DNA of 55,198 nucleotides from Chloroflexi bacterium TSY (GTDB taxonomy: Bacteria; Chloroflexota; Anaerolineae; Caldilineales; Caldilineaceae), in the NCBI GenBank assembly GCA_019217005.1, contig JAHBNG010000102.1:1-55198 (forward strand), written 5' to 3'. Shown here one piece after another: positions 1-9,193 of this stretch. A program made the translations under genes and the position numbers. The notes beneath the pieces were generated by a model. It did no database searches. It was not told the DNA's origin and worked only from the letters and a program-made list of their open reading frames with translations. The stretch's first letter is position 1. Each line of letters starts with the position of its first letter.

Positions 1-1187
1 CTGGATGTTCACAAGCGGATGGTAGTGGCGTGGTAGATGAATCAGGAGGATGGAGCAGGTGCGCAAGCGATTTGGGACAACGACGGTCGAGTTGGAGGGT
101 TGAGGTCGTGGCTGTCGTCGTATGGGATCACGCATGTGGCGATGGAGAGTACGGAGTGTATTGGAAACCGATCTACAATGTGTTGCATGAGCATTTTGAG
201 GTCTGGATTGTGAATGCCCGCCATCTGGCACAGGTGCCTGGTCGCAAGACGGATGAGAGCGATGCGGCCTGGATCACGAAACTGATGAGTTATGGACTGC
301 TGGAGCGCAGTTTCATTCCAGATGTGGAGCAAAGGGACTTGCGAGACCTGACGCTATCGGACGCGTCTCTTGCAAGAGAAGAGTGCGGCAGTCAATCGCC
401 TGCATAAGGTGTTGGAAGATGCCAACGTCAAGTTGGGATCGGTGGTCACGAGCATCCAAGGTGTATCGGCACGCCAGATGATCGAGGCCCTGATTGCAGA
501 TGAGATGGACCCAGAAGCCATGGCTGACTTGGCACAAAAGCGGCTGCGGGCCAAGATTCCCCAGTTGGTTGATGCGTTGACGGGACTGGTCCGTCCTCAT
601 CATCGTTTTATGCTGCAAGAAGTTCTGCATCATCTCGATCACCTGAATGTACGCATTGATGCCCTCAATCAACAGATTGGGGTCCTCATGGCTCCGCATG
701 CTGACCTCATCGCACGCCTAGATGCCATTCCCGGTGTGGGGCGAGTCGTCGCCGAGATAATTCTGGCGGAGATCGGTCCTCGGTCGAAAGCTGGCCCTCA
801 GCTAAGAAACTGGCCTCCTGGGCTTGTGTCTGTCCTGGCAACAACGAATCGGCGGGCAAACGCAAGAGTGGTCGCCGACGAAAGGGCCAGAAATGGTTAG
901 TCACCGCCCTCGTTGAAGCGGCTTGGGCCGCCTCTCGCACCAAGGACACCTATCTCGCCGCACAGTTCCACCGTCTCAAGGCACGACGCGGAGCCAAGCG
1001 GGCAGCTATTGCCGTGGCCCATTCCATCTTGACCATCGTCTATCATCTCATCGACAAGCCCGATGCCGTCTTTGAAGAACTCGGCGGCGACTTCTTTCTC
1101 AAACGACGCAAGGAGCATGCACAAGCCGGCGCACTCAAAACCCTCGAGTCCCTCGGCTTCAAGGTTTTCTTGGCACCGACCGCCTAA
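1..1187 (+). pseudogene. decayed IS110-family transposase (left end outside window)
   Basis: Translating in three different frames gives consecutive pieces of one IS110-type transposase. The window opens with LDVHKRMVVAW, the typical first D of the DEDD RuvC-like domain, and meets a TAG at once. Bases 30-360 then encode the rest of the N-terminal domain (AQVPGRKTDESDAAWI, the D-x-x-D pair). From about 370 the frame changes and covers the coiled middle and the C-terminal Transposase_20 motif (LDAIPGVGRVVAEIILAEIG). Near 790 it changes again to the C-terminal tail, which ends at the TAA at 1185-1187. At least one stop and two frameshifts mean no functional protein. It is a different subtype from the intact IS110 copy next to it. 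The family call is confident; the left boundary is not visible. Confidence 0.85.
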
Positions 1188-1317
1188 GTACGGTGCTCAC
1201 TACAACTGATTTGCGTTGGGCACAGGCAACGACGCCACCCACTCTGGCGGGTCAACTTGGACCCGCTTCTATTCAACGCGGCCTTTAACCCTCTCTTCTC
1301 TTGCTTTTTTTTCAGGG

Positions 1318-1376
1318 CAGACCGCAATCGTGTCATTCTTGAGTGAAGCGAAGAGTCTAATGATTGCTGTCTACTG
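1318..1376. repeat. dispersed hairpin repeat, copy A (TCATTCT...GAAG core)
   Basis: Imperfect inverted repeat: left arm CAGACCGCAATC at 1318-1329, right arm GATTGCTGTCTACTG at 1362-1376, with a 3-base bulge. Between them is the core GTCATTCT...GAAGAGTC, shared with copies at 15218-15296, 24978-25067 and 47276-47337. The arms differ between copies but pair within each copy. It sits in the gene-free stretch 1188-1629 between the two IS110 elements. I see no open reading frame of note in the rest of that stretch. Mobility or RNA function is unknown. Confidence 0.75.
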
Positions 1377-1629
1377 AATATAGCTGCTCCACGTAGTGAC
1401 ACGAAGGACAGAATAAGAGGCGAAACGTCAGTGTTTTTGTGCCTTCATGGTATCATCCCAATAAAATGGGGTGAGAGCTTCCCGGACACGCTTTGTATGT
1501 AATGGCAGTTCCAAAAGGGCGCGTTGAAGAAGAACTGATAGAGAGAACCAGCAGCGTGTTATGTCAACATATAGATGAGGACAAAGGCAAGGAACCCAAA
1601 GGCGATACATAGTAAAAAATTAGAAGCAA

Positions 1630-2847
1630 TTAAGCGATAGGTTGGCGACGATGGGCTCGTTGCTGCAAATGGAAAGATTCATCATAAGGTTTCTTGTCTT
1701 GCCACAATTTCCAAATGATGCAAATCCAGCGATTAGCGAGAGTGCGATCAGCATGACTCTTTTTGAGACCGCGTTGGCGAGCGGCGGTGTAAAAAGCAGC
1801 GGCCCAAGAAGACTCTTTGCGGGAGCAGCGAGCAAATTGCTGAGTAAAATAACGAAAGTCGTGATCGCAAGCTCTGCGGAAATGAACGGTTCTGACTTTG
1901 CCACTTTGTTTGGTGACAGGACAGGTTCCCGCCAGAGACTGAAGGCTCATGGGAGAGGGAAAGCGTTTCCTGTCTTCGCCAAACTTGACCAGAAGACTGG
2001 GAGCTAAAAGCTGGCCAGCACCAGGTAAAGAAGCAAAGATATGCTGATCCGGATGTTGCAGAAAAAGTGACTGTAACTGGTCAAGGGTCTCTTGTTCATA
2101 GCGCAGTAAGCAAAGACATTCAGCCAGCTGAAGAGCTTCTCGTTGATACGCTGGCACAAATGCAGGAGCTGATGTGGGATAAGTGGCGGTTAACTTATCA
2201 TAACAAGTGACCCATTTACGGGGTTGCGTATGTCGGTGCTGCTTGAGAAACTCTTGGAAGCCTTCATAGGTGGAGTTGCGCACATGCTCTGGCGTTGGAT
2301 AGGTCAGAACCAGGTGGCAGGCAATCCGAGAAGGCCAGTTGCTGAAGACCTCAAGCAGCGCCGGATGGTAACGCAACAGGCAAGCGCGCAGACGGTTGGA
2401 TAAGGCCACAGTCTCTTTGGTCCAGTATTGTGTGGCACTGCTGACCACTCGCATCTGCTGGAGTAATTCACTGCCAGGTGACCAAGGATAAAATCGATGG
2501 ACATCGGTCCGCAACAAATCTGCTATCACATAGGCATCACTCTTATCATTATGCGCACCACTTTGACTATAGCGCTCCCGACTCTTGTTCACCACATTCG
2601 GCGGCACCACATAGACATTCTTGTACCCGCTCGACCAGAGATAATCAATCAGCAAATTATGCGCTGTTTCCAGTCCCACTGTCACTTCATCATGGCTCGC
2701 TCCTGTCTTCTTTCTCATTTCTTCAATTTGGCGAAATCCCTTCTGGCTATGCTCTATCTGCGCATAGCCCAGCGCTCGTCCTGTCTCATCCAACATCATC
2801 ACATCATGTTTCTTTTCACTCCAGTCGATTCCCATTTTCACTTTCAT
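1630..2847 (-). CDS. IS110-family transposase (RNA-guided DEDD recombinase type)
   Basis: 405 aa, full length for IS110 transposases. The N-terminal RuvC-like domain shows the DEDD set: D8 in GIDWSEKKHD, E60 in VGLETAH, D101 and D104 in NDKSDAYVIADLL. The C-terminal Transposase_20 domain begins near residue 280 (FASLPGAGQLLAPSLLVKFG) and includes SLAGTCPVTKQSG, the region that carries the catalytic serine in the family. IS110 enzymes make no inverted repeats or target duplications. Those characterised use a bridge RNA encoded in a non-coding end to pair donor and target. The reading frame is undamaged, so the element may be active. It lies just upstream of a peptide ABC transporter operon and may have displaced that operon's substrate-binding protein gene (inference). 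AGGAGGTCC lies directly upstream of the ATG at 2847. Confidence 0.93.
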   Translation of the reverse strand: MKVKMGIDWSEKKHDVMMLDETGRALGYAQIEHSQKGFRQIEEMRKKTGASHDEVTVGLETAHNLLIDYLWSSGYKNVYVVPPNVVNKSRERYSQSGAHNDKSDAYVIADLLRTDVHRFYPWSPGSELLQQMRVVSSATQYWTKETVALSNRLRACLLRYHPALLEVFSNWPSRIACHLVLTYPTPEHVRNSTYEGFQEFLKQHRHTQPRKWVTCYDKLTATYPTSAPAFVPAYQREALQLAECLCLLRYEQETLDQLQSLFLQHPDQHIFASLPGAGQLLAPSLLVKFGEDRKRFPSPMSLQSLAGTCPVTKQSGKVRTVHFRRACDHDFRYFTQQFARCSRKESSWAAAFYTAARQRGLKKSHADRTLANRWICIIWKLWQDKKPYDESFHLQQRAHRRQPIA

Positions 2848-3180
2848 CTTGGACCTCCTCTCCCGTATCGCCTGAGCTCCTCAACTTTGGACGCTGTTTT
2901 CCGTTTTCCTGTTATGGCACTCGAGGTGCTGCACGCTTTCGACGTTGCACGGCGTCGACCTGGCGGACTGTCCGGGAAGGGCGGTCGCACCGCTCGAAGA
3001 GGTTGGTCCTTTTTGCCAGGTCGAGAGTCCAATAAGTTTCGGCTTTCCTTGCTTTTGCCTTCCCTTATTTTATCTCCCTTTCCTATATTACCTAACAGGA
3101 AGGGGTCACATGTGGTTCCGATTGCGGTACGATTCTTGACCCCTTCCGGGAAGCTCGGATCTATATGCATCTTCGTGAAG
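2848..3180 (-). ncRNA. candidate IS110 bridge RNA / structured non-coding end
   Basis: This non-coding stretch lies on the 5' side of the IS110 transposase, where IS621-type elements encode their bridge RNA. It contains two stable nested structures. The first pairs 2955-2964 with 3015-3024 (10 bp perfect), with an inner GGAC/GTCC pairing (2965-2968 with 3006-3009), a GCGGT/ACCGC hairpin at 2981-2993 and a T-rich internal loop. The second pairs 3098-3108 with 3137-3147 (11 bp perfect, GGAAGGGGTCA) around a 28-nt loop. Stem plus large internal loop is the layout expected of bridge RNAs, but I could not match loop sequence to element boundaries. The second hairpin could instead belong to the 50-60 bp palindrome class seen elsewhere in the window. 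Strand is assumed from the transposase. Confidence 0.4.
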
Positions 3181-3209
3181 TGACTGTTACTTGGCCGAAA
3201 GGTTGATCA

Positions 3210-4196
3210 ATGTTAAGTTTCTTGATTCGTCGCATTCTATACATGATACCTACCATGATCGCTATCTCGATTGTGGCCTTTATCATAATTCAACTGCCGC
3301 CGGGTGATTATCTTACGACGATTGTGGCTTCCTTGGCATCACAAGGTGAAGATGTGGATCCGGCGGCACTCAAGGCACTCGAGATTCGCTATGGACTCGG
3401 GCAGCCTGTATATGTGCAATATTGGAAGTGGATTTCGGGTATCGTATTACGCGGCGATTTTGGGCATTCCTTTTCATGGAACAAACCGGTAACTTCGCTG
3501 ATTTGGCAGCGATTGACCATGACGCTTGTTCTTTCACTCAGTAGCTTGCTTTTTGTTTGGGCCGTAGCTTTTCCAATTGGCATTTTTTCAGCTGTACGTC
3601 AATATTCTGTTGGTGACTATTTCGCCACATTTATTGGTTTTATCGGACTCGCTACACCTAATTTTTTACTAGCACTTATCCTTATGTGGATTTCATTTAG
3701 ATATTTCAACCAGAGCGTTGGAGGTCTCTTTTCGCCCGAATATCAAGAGGCAGCCTGGAATTGGGATAAGATTGTTGACTTTTTGGGCCATTTGTGGATC
3801 CCCGTGATTGTCATCGGTACGGCGGGCACGGCTGGACTCATTCGTATCATGCGCGCCAATCTACTGGATGAATTGCGCAAACCCTATGTGGTGACTGCAC
3901 GAGCCAAAGGGATGCCTGAGTGGAAATTGATTTTGAAATATCCAGTGCGGATTGCACTCAACCCATTTATTAGCACTGTTGGTTGGGTTCTGCCCACCCT
4001 CATCTCTGGTGCCACCATCACCGCGATCGTGTTGAGCCTGCCCACAACTGGCCCTCTGTTGCTCCGAGCGCTCACATCGCAAGACATGTATTTAGCTGCC
4101 AGCTTCATTTTAATGCTCAGTGTGTTGACAATTATTGGAACGTTGGTATCTGATCTGCTGTTGGCCTGGTTGGATCCGCGTATTCGTTTGGAATAG
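3210..4196 (+). CDS. dipeptide/oligopeptide-type ABC transporter permease (DppB/OppB family)
   Basis: 328 aa inner-membrane permease of the peptide/nickel uptake class. It starts with the characteristic amphipathic N-terminus (MLSFLIRRILYMIPTMIAIS) and first membrane helix, followed by a periplasmic segment containing YGLGQPVYVQYWKW and DFGHSFSW. A BPD_transp_1 domain with about five more helices follows. The EAA loop that contacts the ATPases is VTARAKGMPEWKLILKYPV, around residues 228-246. The ATG is preceded by GAAAGG. It is the first gene of a four-gene set with the second permease and two ATPases. No substrate-binding protein gene is present on either side, so the ligand cannot be inferred; peptides, glycosides or nickel are all possible for this family. 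Confidence 0.93.
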   Translation: MLSFLIRRILYMIPTMIAISIVAFIIIQLPPGDYLTTIVASLASQGEDVDPAALKALEIRYGLGQPVYVQYWKWISGIVLRGDFGHSFSWNKPVTSLIWQRLTMTLVLSLSSLLFVWAVAFPIGIFSAVRQYSVGDYFATFIGFIGLATPNFLLALILMWISFRYFNQSVGGLFSPEYQEAAWNWDKIVDFLGHLWIPVIVIGTAGTAGLIRIMRANLLDELRKPYVVTARAKGMPEWKLILKYPVRIALNPFISTVGWVLPTLISGATITAIVLSLPTTGPLLLRALTSQDMYLAASFILMLSVLTIIGTLVSDLLLAWLDPRIRLE

Positions 4197-4218
4197 TCGT
4201 AAAGTTGACTTACCCGTT

Positions 4219-4265
4219 ATCGGTTGGTCAGCAGGTCGGTCACCGTTTACCGACGACCGACCGAT
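4219..4265. repeat. imperfect palindrome between the permease genes
   Basis: ATCGGTTGGTCAGC at 4219-4232 is largely complementary to 4251-4265, giving a roughly 47-bp hairpin in the 150-bp gap between the two permease genes. The gap also carries TCGTAAAGT twice, near 4197 and 4313, one copy at each edge. It could modulate expression of the downstream genes or be one more short palindromic element. Confidence 0.45.
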
Positions 4266-4346
4266 TACCGTTCTACTGGATACTAACTATCGCTTGAGTC
4301 AACACGAATGGTCGTAAAGTCGTTGCGGTTATGAAGGAATTATTTT

Positions 4347-5522
4347 ATGGCAACTGATATTCAGTTACCTTCCCATGTGGCCCCAAAAGATATCGTTGAG
4401 CCTGAATTGGAAAGCAGTGTTTCCGTTGCCTCCCAATGGCAGTTGATGTGGTGGAAATTCCGCAAACACAGGCTCGCCATGTTTGGTGGTGTGGTGACGA
4501 TTCTGATCTATTTGCTGGCAATTTTTGCTGAGTTTATTGCCCCATTTCGGCCGGGTGCGATTAGCATCAATCATACTTACGCCCCACCACAGCAACTGCA
4601 TCTCTTCAGAACAACAGAGGAGGGACGTGAATTTAACCCATATGTCAATGGGTACAAAGTAGAAATCGATCCAGAGGCACTTCGGCGTACATTTGTGATT
4701 GATGAGGAATCGATCATTGATATCGGGTTCTTTGTGCGCGGTGTGCCCTATAAAATCTTGGGATTGTTTGAGACCGATCGCCATCTGATTGGCCCCAAAG
4801 AGTATAACAATAGACCAACGCATATCGATATTCCCATGTATTTACTGGGTGCCGATCAGCAAGGCCGCGATGTATTTAGTAGCTTAGTCTATGGAACCCG
4901 CATTTCCATGTCGATTGGATTGGTGGGCGTTGCGATCAGTTTTCTGATGGGCATCCTGTTGGGTGGTATCTCAGGGTTTTATGGTGGCAGTATCGATAAT
5001 TTGATTCAGCGTGTGATAGAATTCATCCGCTCAATCCCTACTATTCCCCTGTGGATGGGATTGGCCGCGGCCTTGCCCAGTGACTGGACTACCCTTCAGA
5101 TCTACTTTGCCATTACCATCATCTTGGCATTGCGTGGCTGGACTGGTTTGGCTCGCGTGGTGCGCGGTCGCTTTCTGGCGATGCGCACCGAAGATTTTGT
5201 CCTGGCGGCACGTTTGGATGGTTCAAATGAACTCCGCACAATTTGGAAACATATGGTACCCTCCTTTTTTAGCCACATTATCGCCTCTCTCACGCTTTCA
5301 ATCCCTGGCATGATTCTTTCTGAAACCTCTCTCAGCTTCTTGGGACTTGGCTTGCGTAGACCAACAGTCAGTTGGGGAGTACTTCTTCAGGAGGCGCAGA
5401 ACATTCGTGCAGTTGCGACTGCGCCATGGCTGCTCATTCCTGGTCTAGCCGTTGTCATTGCTGTATTGGCACTCAATTTCTTGGGCGATGGGTTAAGAGA
5501 TGCCGCCGATCCCTATAACTAA
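4347..5522 (+). CDS. dipeptide/oligopeptide-type ABC transporter permease (DppC/OppC family)
   Basis: 391 aa, the partner permease of the preceding gene. The N-terminus is cytoplasmic and carries the OppC_N segment (WKFRKHRLAMFGGVVTILIYLLAIF, first membrane helix about residues 48-72). A roughly 100-residue extracytoplasmic insert follows, rich in charged residues and longer than in the E. coli proteins. The BPD_transp_1 domain runs from about residue 180 (LLGADQQGRDVFSSLVYGTRIS), and the EAA loop includes FVLAARLDGSNELRTIWKHM. The C-terminus LNFLGDGLRDAADPY is diagnostic for DppC-type permeases. AAGGA precedes the ATG. It should form the membrane channel with the upstream permease. Confidence 0.94.
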   Translation: MATDIQLPSHVAPKDIVEPELESSVSVASQWQLMWWKFRKHRLAMFGGVVTILIYLLAIFAEFIAPFRPGAISINHTYAPPQQLHLFRTTEEGREFNPYVNGYKVEIDPEALRRTFVIDEESIIDIGFFVRGVPYKILGLFETDRHLIGPKEYNNRPTHIDIPMYLLGADQQGRDVFSSLVYGTRISMSIGLVGVAISFLMGILLGGISGFYGGSIDNLIQRVIEFIRSIPTIPLWMGLAAALPSDWTTLQIYFAITIILALRGWTGLARVVRGRFLAMRTEDFVLAARLDGSNELRTIWKHMVPSFFSHIIASLTLSIPGMILSETSLSFLGLGLRRPTVSWGVLLQEAQNIRAVATAPWLLIPGLAVVIAVLALNFLGDGLRDAADPYN

Positions 5523-5660
5523 TTGTCAATTGTGAAGTGTAATTGAGAATTTTTTAATGAGAATTCTTGGAAGCAATCTGGTACCTTTGACAATTAAGGC
5601 GTTTACCTTGCTGTACACACATGACGAGTTTGGCAAGAGATCGATAATTCTTATCGATCT
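5520..5660. promoter_or_regulatory. two hairpins in the gap before the transporter ATPase genes
   Basis: The 160-bp gap holds a 10-bp perfect inverted repeat, TAATTGTCAA at 5520-5529 with TTGACAATTA at 5587-5596. It also holds a tight hairpin, AGATCGATAA (5638-5647) and its complement at 5651-5660, with a 3-nt loop. Neither is followed by a T-run in the coding direction, so they look like attenuating or processing hairpins rather than a classical terminator. The second lies 22 bases before the ATPase start, which has no clear Shine-Dalgarno sequence. Confidence 0.4.
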
Positions 5661-5682
5661 TGATCCCTTAGGCGCTTAATTC

Positions 5683-6729
5683 ATGATGTCTAAAGACGAC
5701 TTACTTGTTGAAATAAAGAATCTTAAAACGTATTTCTTTCTTGATGAGGGTACTGTCACTGCTGTCGATGGTGTCAGTTTTGATATTTATCGCAATCGAA
5801 CGCTCTGCGTTGTGGGAGAGAGCGGTTGTGGCAAAAGCGTGACGGCGCGGTCGATTTTGCAGATTGTGGATCCGCCTGGACGTATTGTTGATGGTCAGGT
5901 TCTCTATCATCGACGCACTGGCCATGGTGACGTTCAAAGTACTGAAGTGGTTGATCTTGTTAACTTAAAGCCCAGCAGCCGCGAGATTCGCCGAATCCGC
6001 GGTAGCGATATTTCGATGATCTTTCAGGAGCCGATGACCTCATTGAGTCCAATCCACAAAGTGGGTGAGCAGATTTCAGAGACGATTCTTTTACATCAAC
6101 CGATTAGCAAAGGTGAAGCGAGAGAGCGGACAATCGAGTTACTCAGGCGAGTGGGGATTCCACGACCGGCCGACCGATTTGATACTTACCCATTCCAACT
6201 CAGTGGCGGCATGCGCCAGCGGGTCATGATTGCCATGGCGTTGTCGTGCAATCCCAGCTTGTTGATTGCCGATGAACCGACCACAGCTGTCGATGTGACC
6301 ACCCAAGCCCAGATTCTAGAGCTTCTCTTCGAATTACAAGATGAATTTGGCATGGCCATTATGTTAATTACCCATGATTTAGGGGTGGTGGCTGAAATGG
6401 CCGATGATGTGGTTGTCATGTATTTGGGCAAGGTGGCAGAGTTGGGTGATGTGGATTCAATTTTTCATGATCCAAAACATCCATATACGCGGGCGCTATT
6501 GCGTTCAATTCCCAAGTTCGGTATGCGCCAGCAAGGTCGTCTCCAGACGATTCGTGGGATGGTGCCCGATCCATACAATCTGCCGTCGGGATGCCTCTTT
6601 CATACACGATGTGATGATTTTATGTCGGGGCAATGTGATCAGATAGAACCATCGAGCGTCAAGATTGAGAACGGTCGTGAGGTGAGCTGTCTACTCTATG
6701 GAAATTCAAGATATGGAGATGCAGGATGA
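5683..6729 (+). CDS. peptide ABC transporter ATP-binding protein (DppD/OppD family)
   Basis: 348 aa cytoplasmic ATPase. Walker A GESGCGKS is at residues 45-52, the Q-loop lies in [12 protein letters not shown] (about 112-123), the signature LSGGMRQR is at 173-180, Walker B LLIADEPT at 193-200 and the switch histidine in [11 protein letters not shown]. The C-terminal oligo_HPY extension ([13 protein letters not shown]) and three cysteines after residue 300 ([15 protein letters not shown]) fit the iron-sulphur-like Cys motif of OppD/DppD proteins. ATG-ATG occurs at the start, so initiation could be at 5683 or 5686. Its stop overlaps the next start by four bases (ATGA), so the two ATPases are probably translationally coupled and energise the two permeases. 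Confidence 0.95.
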   Translation: MMSKDDLLVEIKNLKTYFFLDEGTVTAVDGVSFDIYRNRTLCVVGESGCGKSVTARSILQIVDPPGRIVDGQVLYHRRTGHGDVQSTEVVDLVNLKPSSREIRRIRGSDISMIFQEPMTSLSPIHKVGEQISETILLHQPISKGEARERTIELLRRVGIPRPADRFDTYPFQLSGGMRQRVMIAMALSCNPSLLIADEPTTAVDVTTQAQILELLFELQDEFGMAIMLITHDLGVVAEMADDVVVMYLGKVAELGDVDSIFHDPKHPYTRALLRSIPKFGMRQQGRLQTIRGMVPDPYNLPSGCLFHTRCDDFMSGQCDQIEPSSVKIENGREVSCLLYGNSRYGDAG

Positions 6730-7793
6730 ACGACCAGAGTACAAACGGCACAATCCCTGCACTCGAGCATGATACCTTGCTGGATGTCCAAAATCTCCAG
6801 ATGTTTTTTCCGATCCAAAAGGGTTTCTTCCGCCGGACGGTCGGTCATGTAAAAGCCGTGGACGAAGTTAGTTTTCGCATTCGTGCGGGGGAGACACTGG
6901 GCCTGGTTGGTGAAAGCGGCTGTGGCAAGACAACGGTGGGACGCTGCATTCTGCGTGCCTATGAACCAACCGGGGGACAGATATTCTACCGGGATCCGGC
7001 AAATGATAGGATTGATCTTGTTCCGCTAAACTCAACGCAACTGAAACCATACTGGCAACAGATCCGCATGATTTTTCAGGATCCCTTTTCGTCGCTCAAT
7101 CCCCGTATGCCCGTGATGGATATTGTGAGCGATCCGCTGAAGATCAATAAAGTTGCCAGCGGGAAAGAGTTAGAAGATCGTGTTGCTGAGCTGTTGCGCA
7201 AAGTTGGTTTACGCCCAGAATATATGCGTCGCTATCCCCACTCCTTTAGTGGCGGCCAACGTCAACGTATTGGAATTGCGCGCGCGTTGGCGTTGGATCC
7301 AAAGCTGATTGTTGCTGATGAAGCCGTCTCCGCATTAGATGTGTCGGTGCGTGCCCAAATCCTCAATCTTCTACAAGATCTGCAGGAAGAGTATCAGCTG
7401 ACCTATCTCTTTGTCTCCCACGATCTCAGTGTGATCGAATATTTGTGTGATCGCGTGGCGGTTATGTACGTGGGGAAGTTAGTCGAGTTGGCCGATACCG
7501 ATTCGATCTTCACCAATCCACAGCATCCCTATACCGAGGCCCTCCTCTCCGCCGTACCAAAGCCCGATCCTCGTCTACGCAAAGGCAAACAGCGCATTGT
7601 CTTAGAGGGTGACGTCGCCGATCCATCTAACCCGCCAAGCGGTTGCTACTTTCATCCACGCTGTCGTTACGCCAAGGAGATCTGCGCCAACGAACTGCCT
7701 GAATTGCGCAATAGGAGCGACGGTCACATGGTGGCTTGTCACTTTGCAGATGAATTGGAGTTGAGCGGGATTGATGCGTCGGTAACGGGTTGA
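6726..7793 (+). CDS. peptide ABC transporter ATP-binding protein (DppF/OppF family)
   Basis: 355 aa, second ATPase of the transporter. Walker [10 protein letters not shown] is at residues 62-70, the Q-loop in [13 protein letters not shown] (115-127), the signature FSGGQRQR at 174-181, Walker [13 protein letters not shown] at 194-205, then the switch histidine in [11 protein letters not shown]. The C-terminal oligo_HPY segment ([15 protein letters not shown]) and the Cys-rich [15 protein letters not shown] motif are present. It starts within the stop of the preceding ATPase gene (ATGA). It closes the operon, and a convergent MFS gene lies beyond. Confidence 0.95.
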   Translation: MNDQSTNGTIPALEHDTLLDVQNLQMFFPIQKGFFRRTVGHVKAVDEVSFRIRAGETLGLVGESGCGKTTVGRCILRAYEPTGGQIFYRDPANDRIDLVPLNSTQLKPYWQQIRMIFQDPFSSLNPRMPVMDIVSDPLKINKVASGKELEDRVAELLRKVGLRPEYMRRYPHSFSGGQRQRIGIARALALDPKLIVADEAVSALDVSVRAQILNLLQDLQEEYQLTYLFVSHDLSVIEYLCDRVAVMYVGKLVELADTDSIFTNPQHPYTEALLSAVPKPDPRLRKGKQRIVLEGDVADPSNPPSGCYFHPRCRYAKEICANELPELRNRSDGHMVACHFADELELSGIDASVTG

Positions 7794-7811
7794 TAAGATA
7801 CTAGTTGTTTG

Positions 7812-7902
7812 CGCCTGCAATTGTGCAGGCGGTCGGCGCAAACGGGGCCTTCGGCAGCACAAGTGAACGAATCGGGTTCAACATCGACAATTTTTTGTCG
7901 AT
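7812..7902. terminator. hairpin cluster between convergent genes
   Basis: Two perfect 8-bp hairpins lie between the convergent ATPase and MFS genes. CGCCTGCA (7812-7819) pairs with 7824-7831 across ATTG, and ATCGACAA (7883-7890) pairs with 7895-7902 across TTTT. A GCGC/GCGC stem follows near 7909-7919. No run of T follows the stems on either strand, so they are plausible bidirectional terminators or RNA-stabilising structures rather than textbook intrinsic terminators. Confidence 0.45.
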
Positions 7903-7923
7903 ACCTGTGCGCTAAGCGCCTAA

Positions 7924-9132
7924 TTATCCTCGTTCTACTGTTAGAAATCGCGTGACTGACCATGAACTGAGCATACTGACAGCGCCTGGAATGCTTATTC
8001 CCCACACGCCAAATCGTTCGTACAGCATTGGCCCCACGATTGCACCAATTATTCCAGTGAAGAAGCCCAGTCCCATACGCATGGTCATCATTTTGCCACG
8101 TTGCATTGGGGCCTGTTCGCTAGCCAATACAATGTGAGAGACAATTGAGAACTCGAAGGTCCAACGAGCCAGCACGATACCAATAAGGGCAAAGACCATC
8201 CCTTGGTTCCAGAGAGGAAGGGCACCATAAAAAAAGACACCCAACGCTGCTGCGGTTAGCACGCTACGCTGTTTGCCGATTCGATCCCCAAAAATGCTGA
8301 CTAACCCACTGCCACAGATATCAGCCACCCCCAATATAAAGGCCACCTGGCCCAAGTTTTCGATCCCCAAACCATACTCCCTGGCTAACCATGTTCCGAA
8401 GTTGATGTTGAGCAGGATGCCACTCATCTTGGTCAGGGAATCGCTGGCCAGAACGGCCGTTGCTGAACGCCAGTTTGCACCAAAGTCGAGAAAATCTCGG
8501 ACAGTTTCAATGGCCGACGATGAAGTGTTTGATTTCGTGCCACTGGTCACGCAGGGAAGCTGATAGAATCCCAAAATAGTTACCAACGTCAGGATACCTG
8601 TCAGCAGAAATGGCGATCGCCATGAGGTCCATCCCATCAACCAGCCGAAGATCGGCAGGACAACTATACTTGTCAAAGCGTAAGTATATTCGAGCATTCC
8701 CAATCCGCGGGATCGCTTTTTGAAAGGCAAGATATTGCTCATGTAGGCGCCTAATGTAGGCGCAACACCTGCTGAACCTGCTCCGATCAAAAAAAGCCCG
8801 ACCATAAAAAGGATCAGTGAGTGACCGAAGTAGACGAGGAAATTTCCCGTTGCTGCCATCAATAACCCTATTTGGATAACCTGTCGATAGCCACGCTTGT
8901 CCGCCGTGATGCCAAAGATAGGCGCAAACAAGTTGGCGATCCGACTCAAGCCCAAATAGCGACCAAGTTCTACTTCCGTAATATTTAGACCGCTGGCAAT
9001 AAAAGGGAGGAATGGGAAAAAGAGCAGGGAACTGCTAGAGAGAATCAGCCTCGTCAACAGAATGATTGTTGTGATTGTGCGGAGCGAACGAGGCTGTTTA
9101 AAATGTTGGTTCATAGATGCATGATGATACAA
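7924..9132 (-). CDS. major facilitator superfamily transporter
   Basis: 402 aa with about 12 predicted membrane helices. The first begins near residue 19 (TITTIILLTRLILSSSSLLFFPFLPFIA), and the GxxxDKRGYR motif between helices 2 and 3 (FGITADKRGYRQV) is the MFS motif A region. The overall pattern resembles the LacY/nucleoside-proton symporter-like branch (MFS_1-like). The codon at 9132 is TTG, preceded by GAGGG at good spacing; an in-frame ATG six codons later (9114) is the alternative. Substrate unknown. It is transcribed towards the peptide transporter operon and away from the GST gene. Confidence 0.88.
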   Translation of the reverse strand: MYHHASMNQHFKQPRSLRTITTIILLTRLILSSSSLLFFPFLPFIASGLNITEVELGRYLGLSRIANLFAPIFGITADKRGYRQVIQIGLLMAATGNFLVYFGHSLILFMVGLFLIGAGSAGVAPTLGAYMSNILPFKKRSRGLGMLEYTYALTSIVVLPIFGWLMGWTSWRSPFLLTGILTLVTILGFYQLPCVTSGTKSNTSSSAIETVRDFLDFGANWRSATAVLASDSLTKMSGILLNINFGTWLAREYGLGIENLGQVAFILGVADICGSGLVSIFGDRIGKQRSVLTAAALGVFFYGALPLWNQGMVFALIGIVLARWTFEFSIVSHIVLASEQAPMQRGKMMTMRMGLGFFTGIIGAIVGPMLYERFGVWGISIPGAVSMLSSWSVTRFLTVERG

Positions 9133-9193
9133 TGAATCCCTCTGATTTTACCAAACCGACCTAATCTTCAATTCTATCTGATAGGAGGAAAAT

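Noticed and set aside
2497..3183. 228-codon plus-strand frame opposite the IS110 transposase and its flank
   Set aside because: His/Ser-rich low-information translation, antisense to the intact transposase. The downstream half covers the structured non-coding end.
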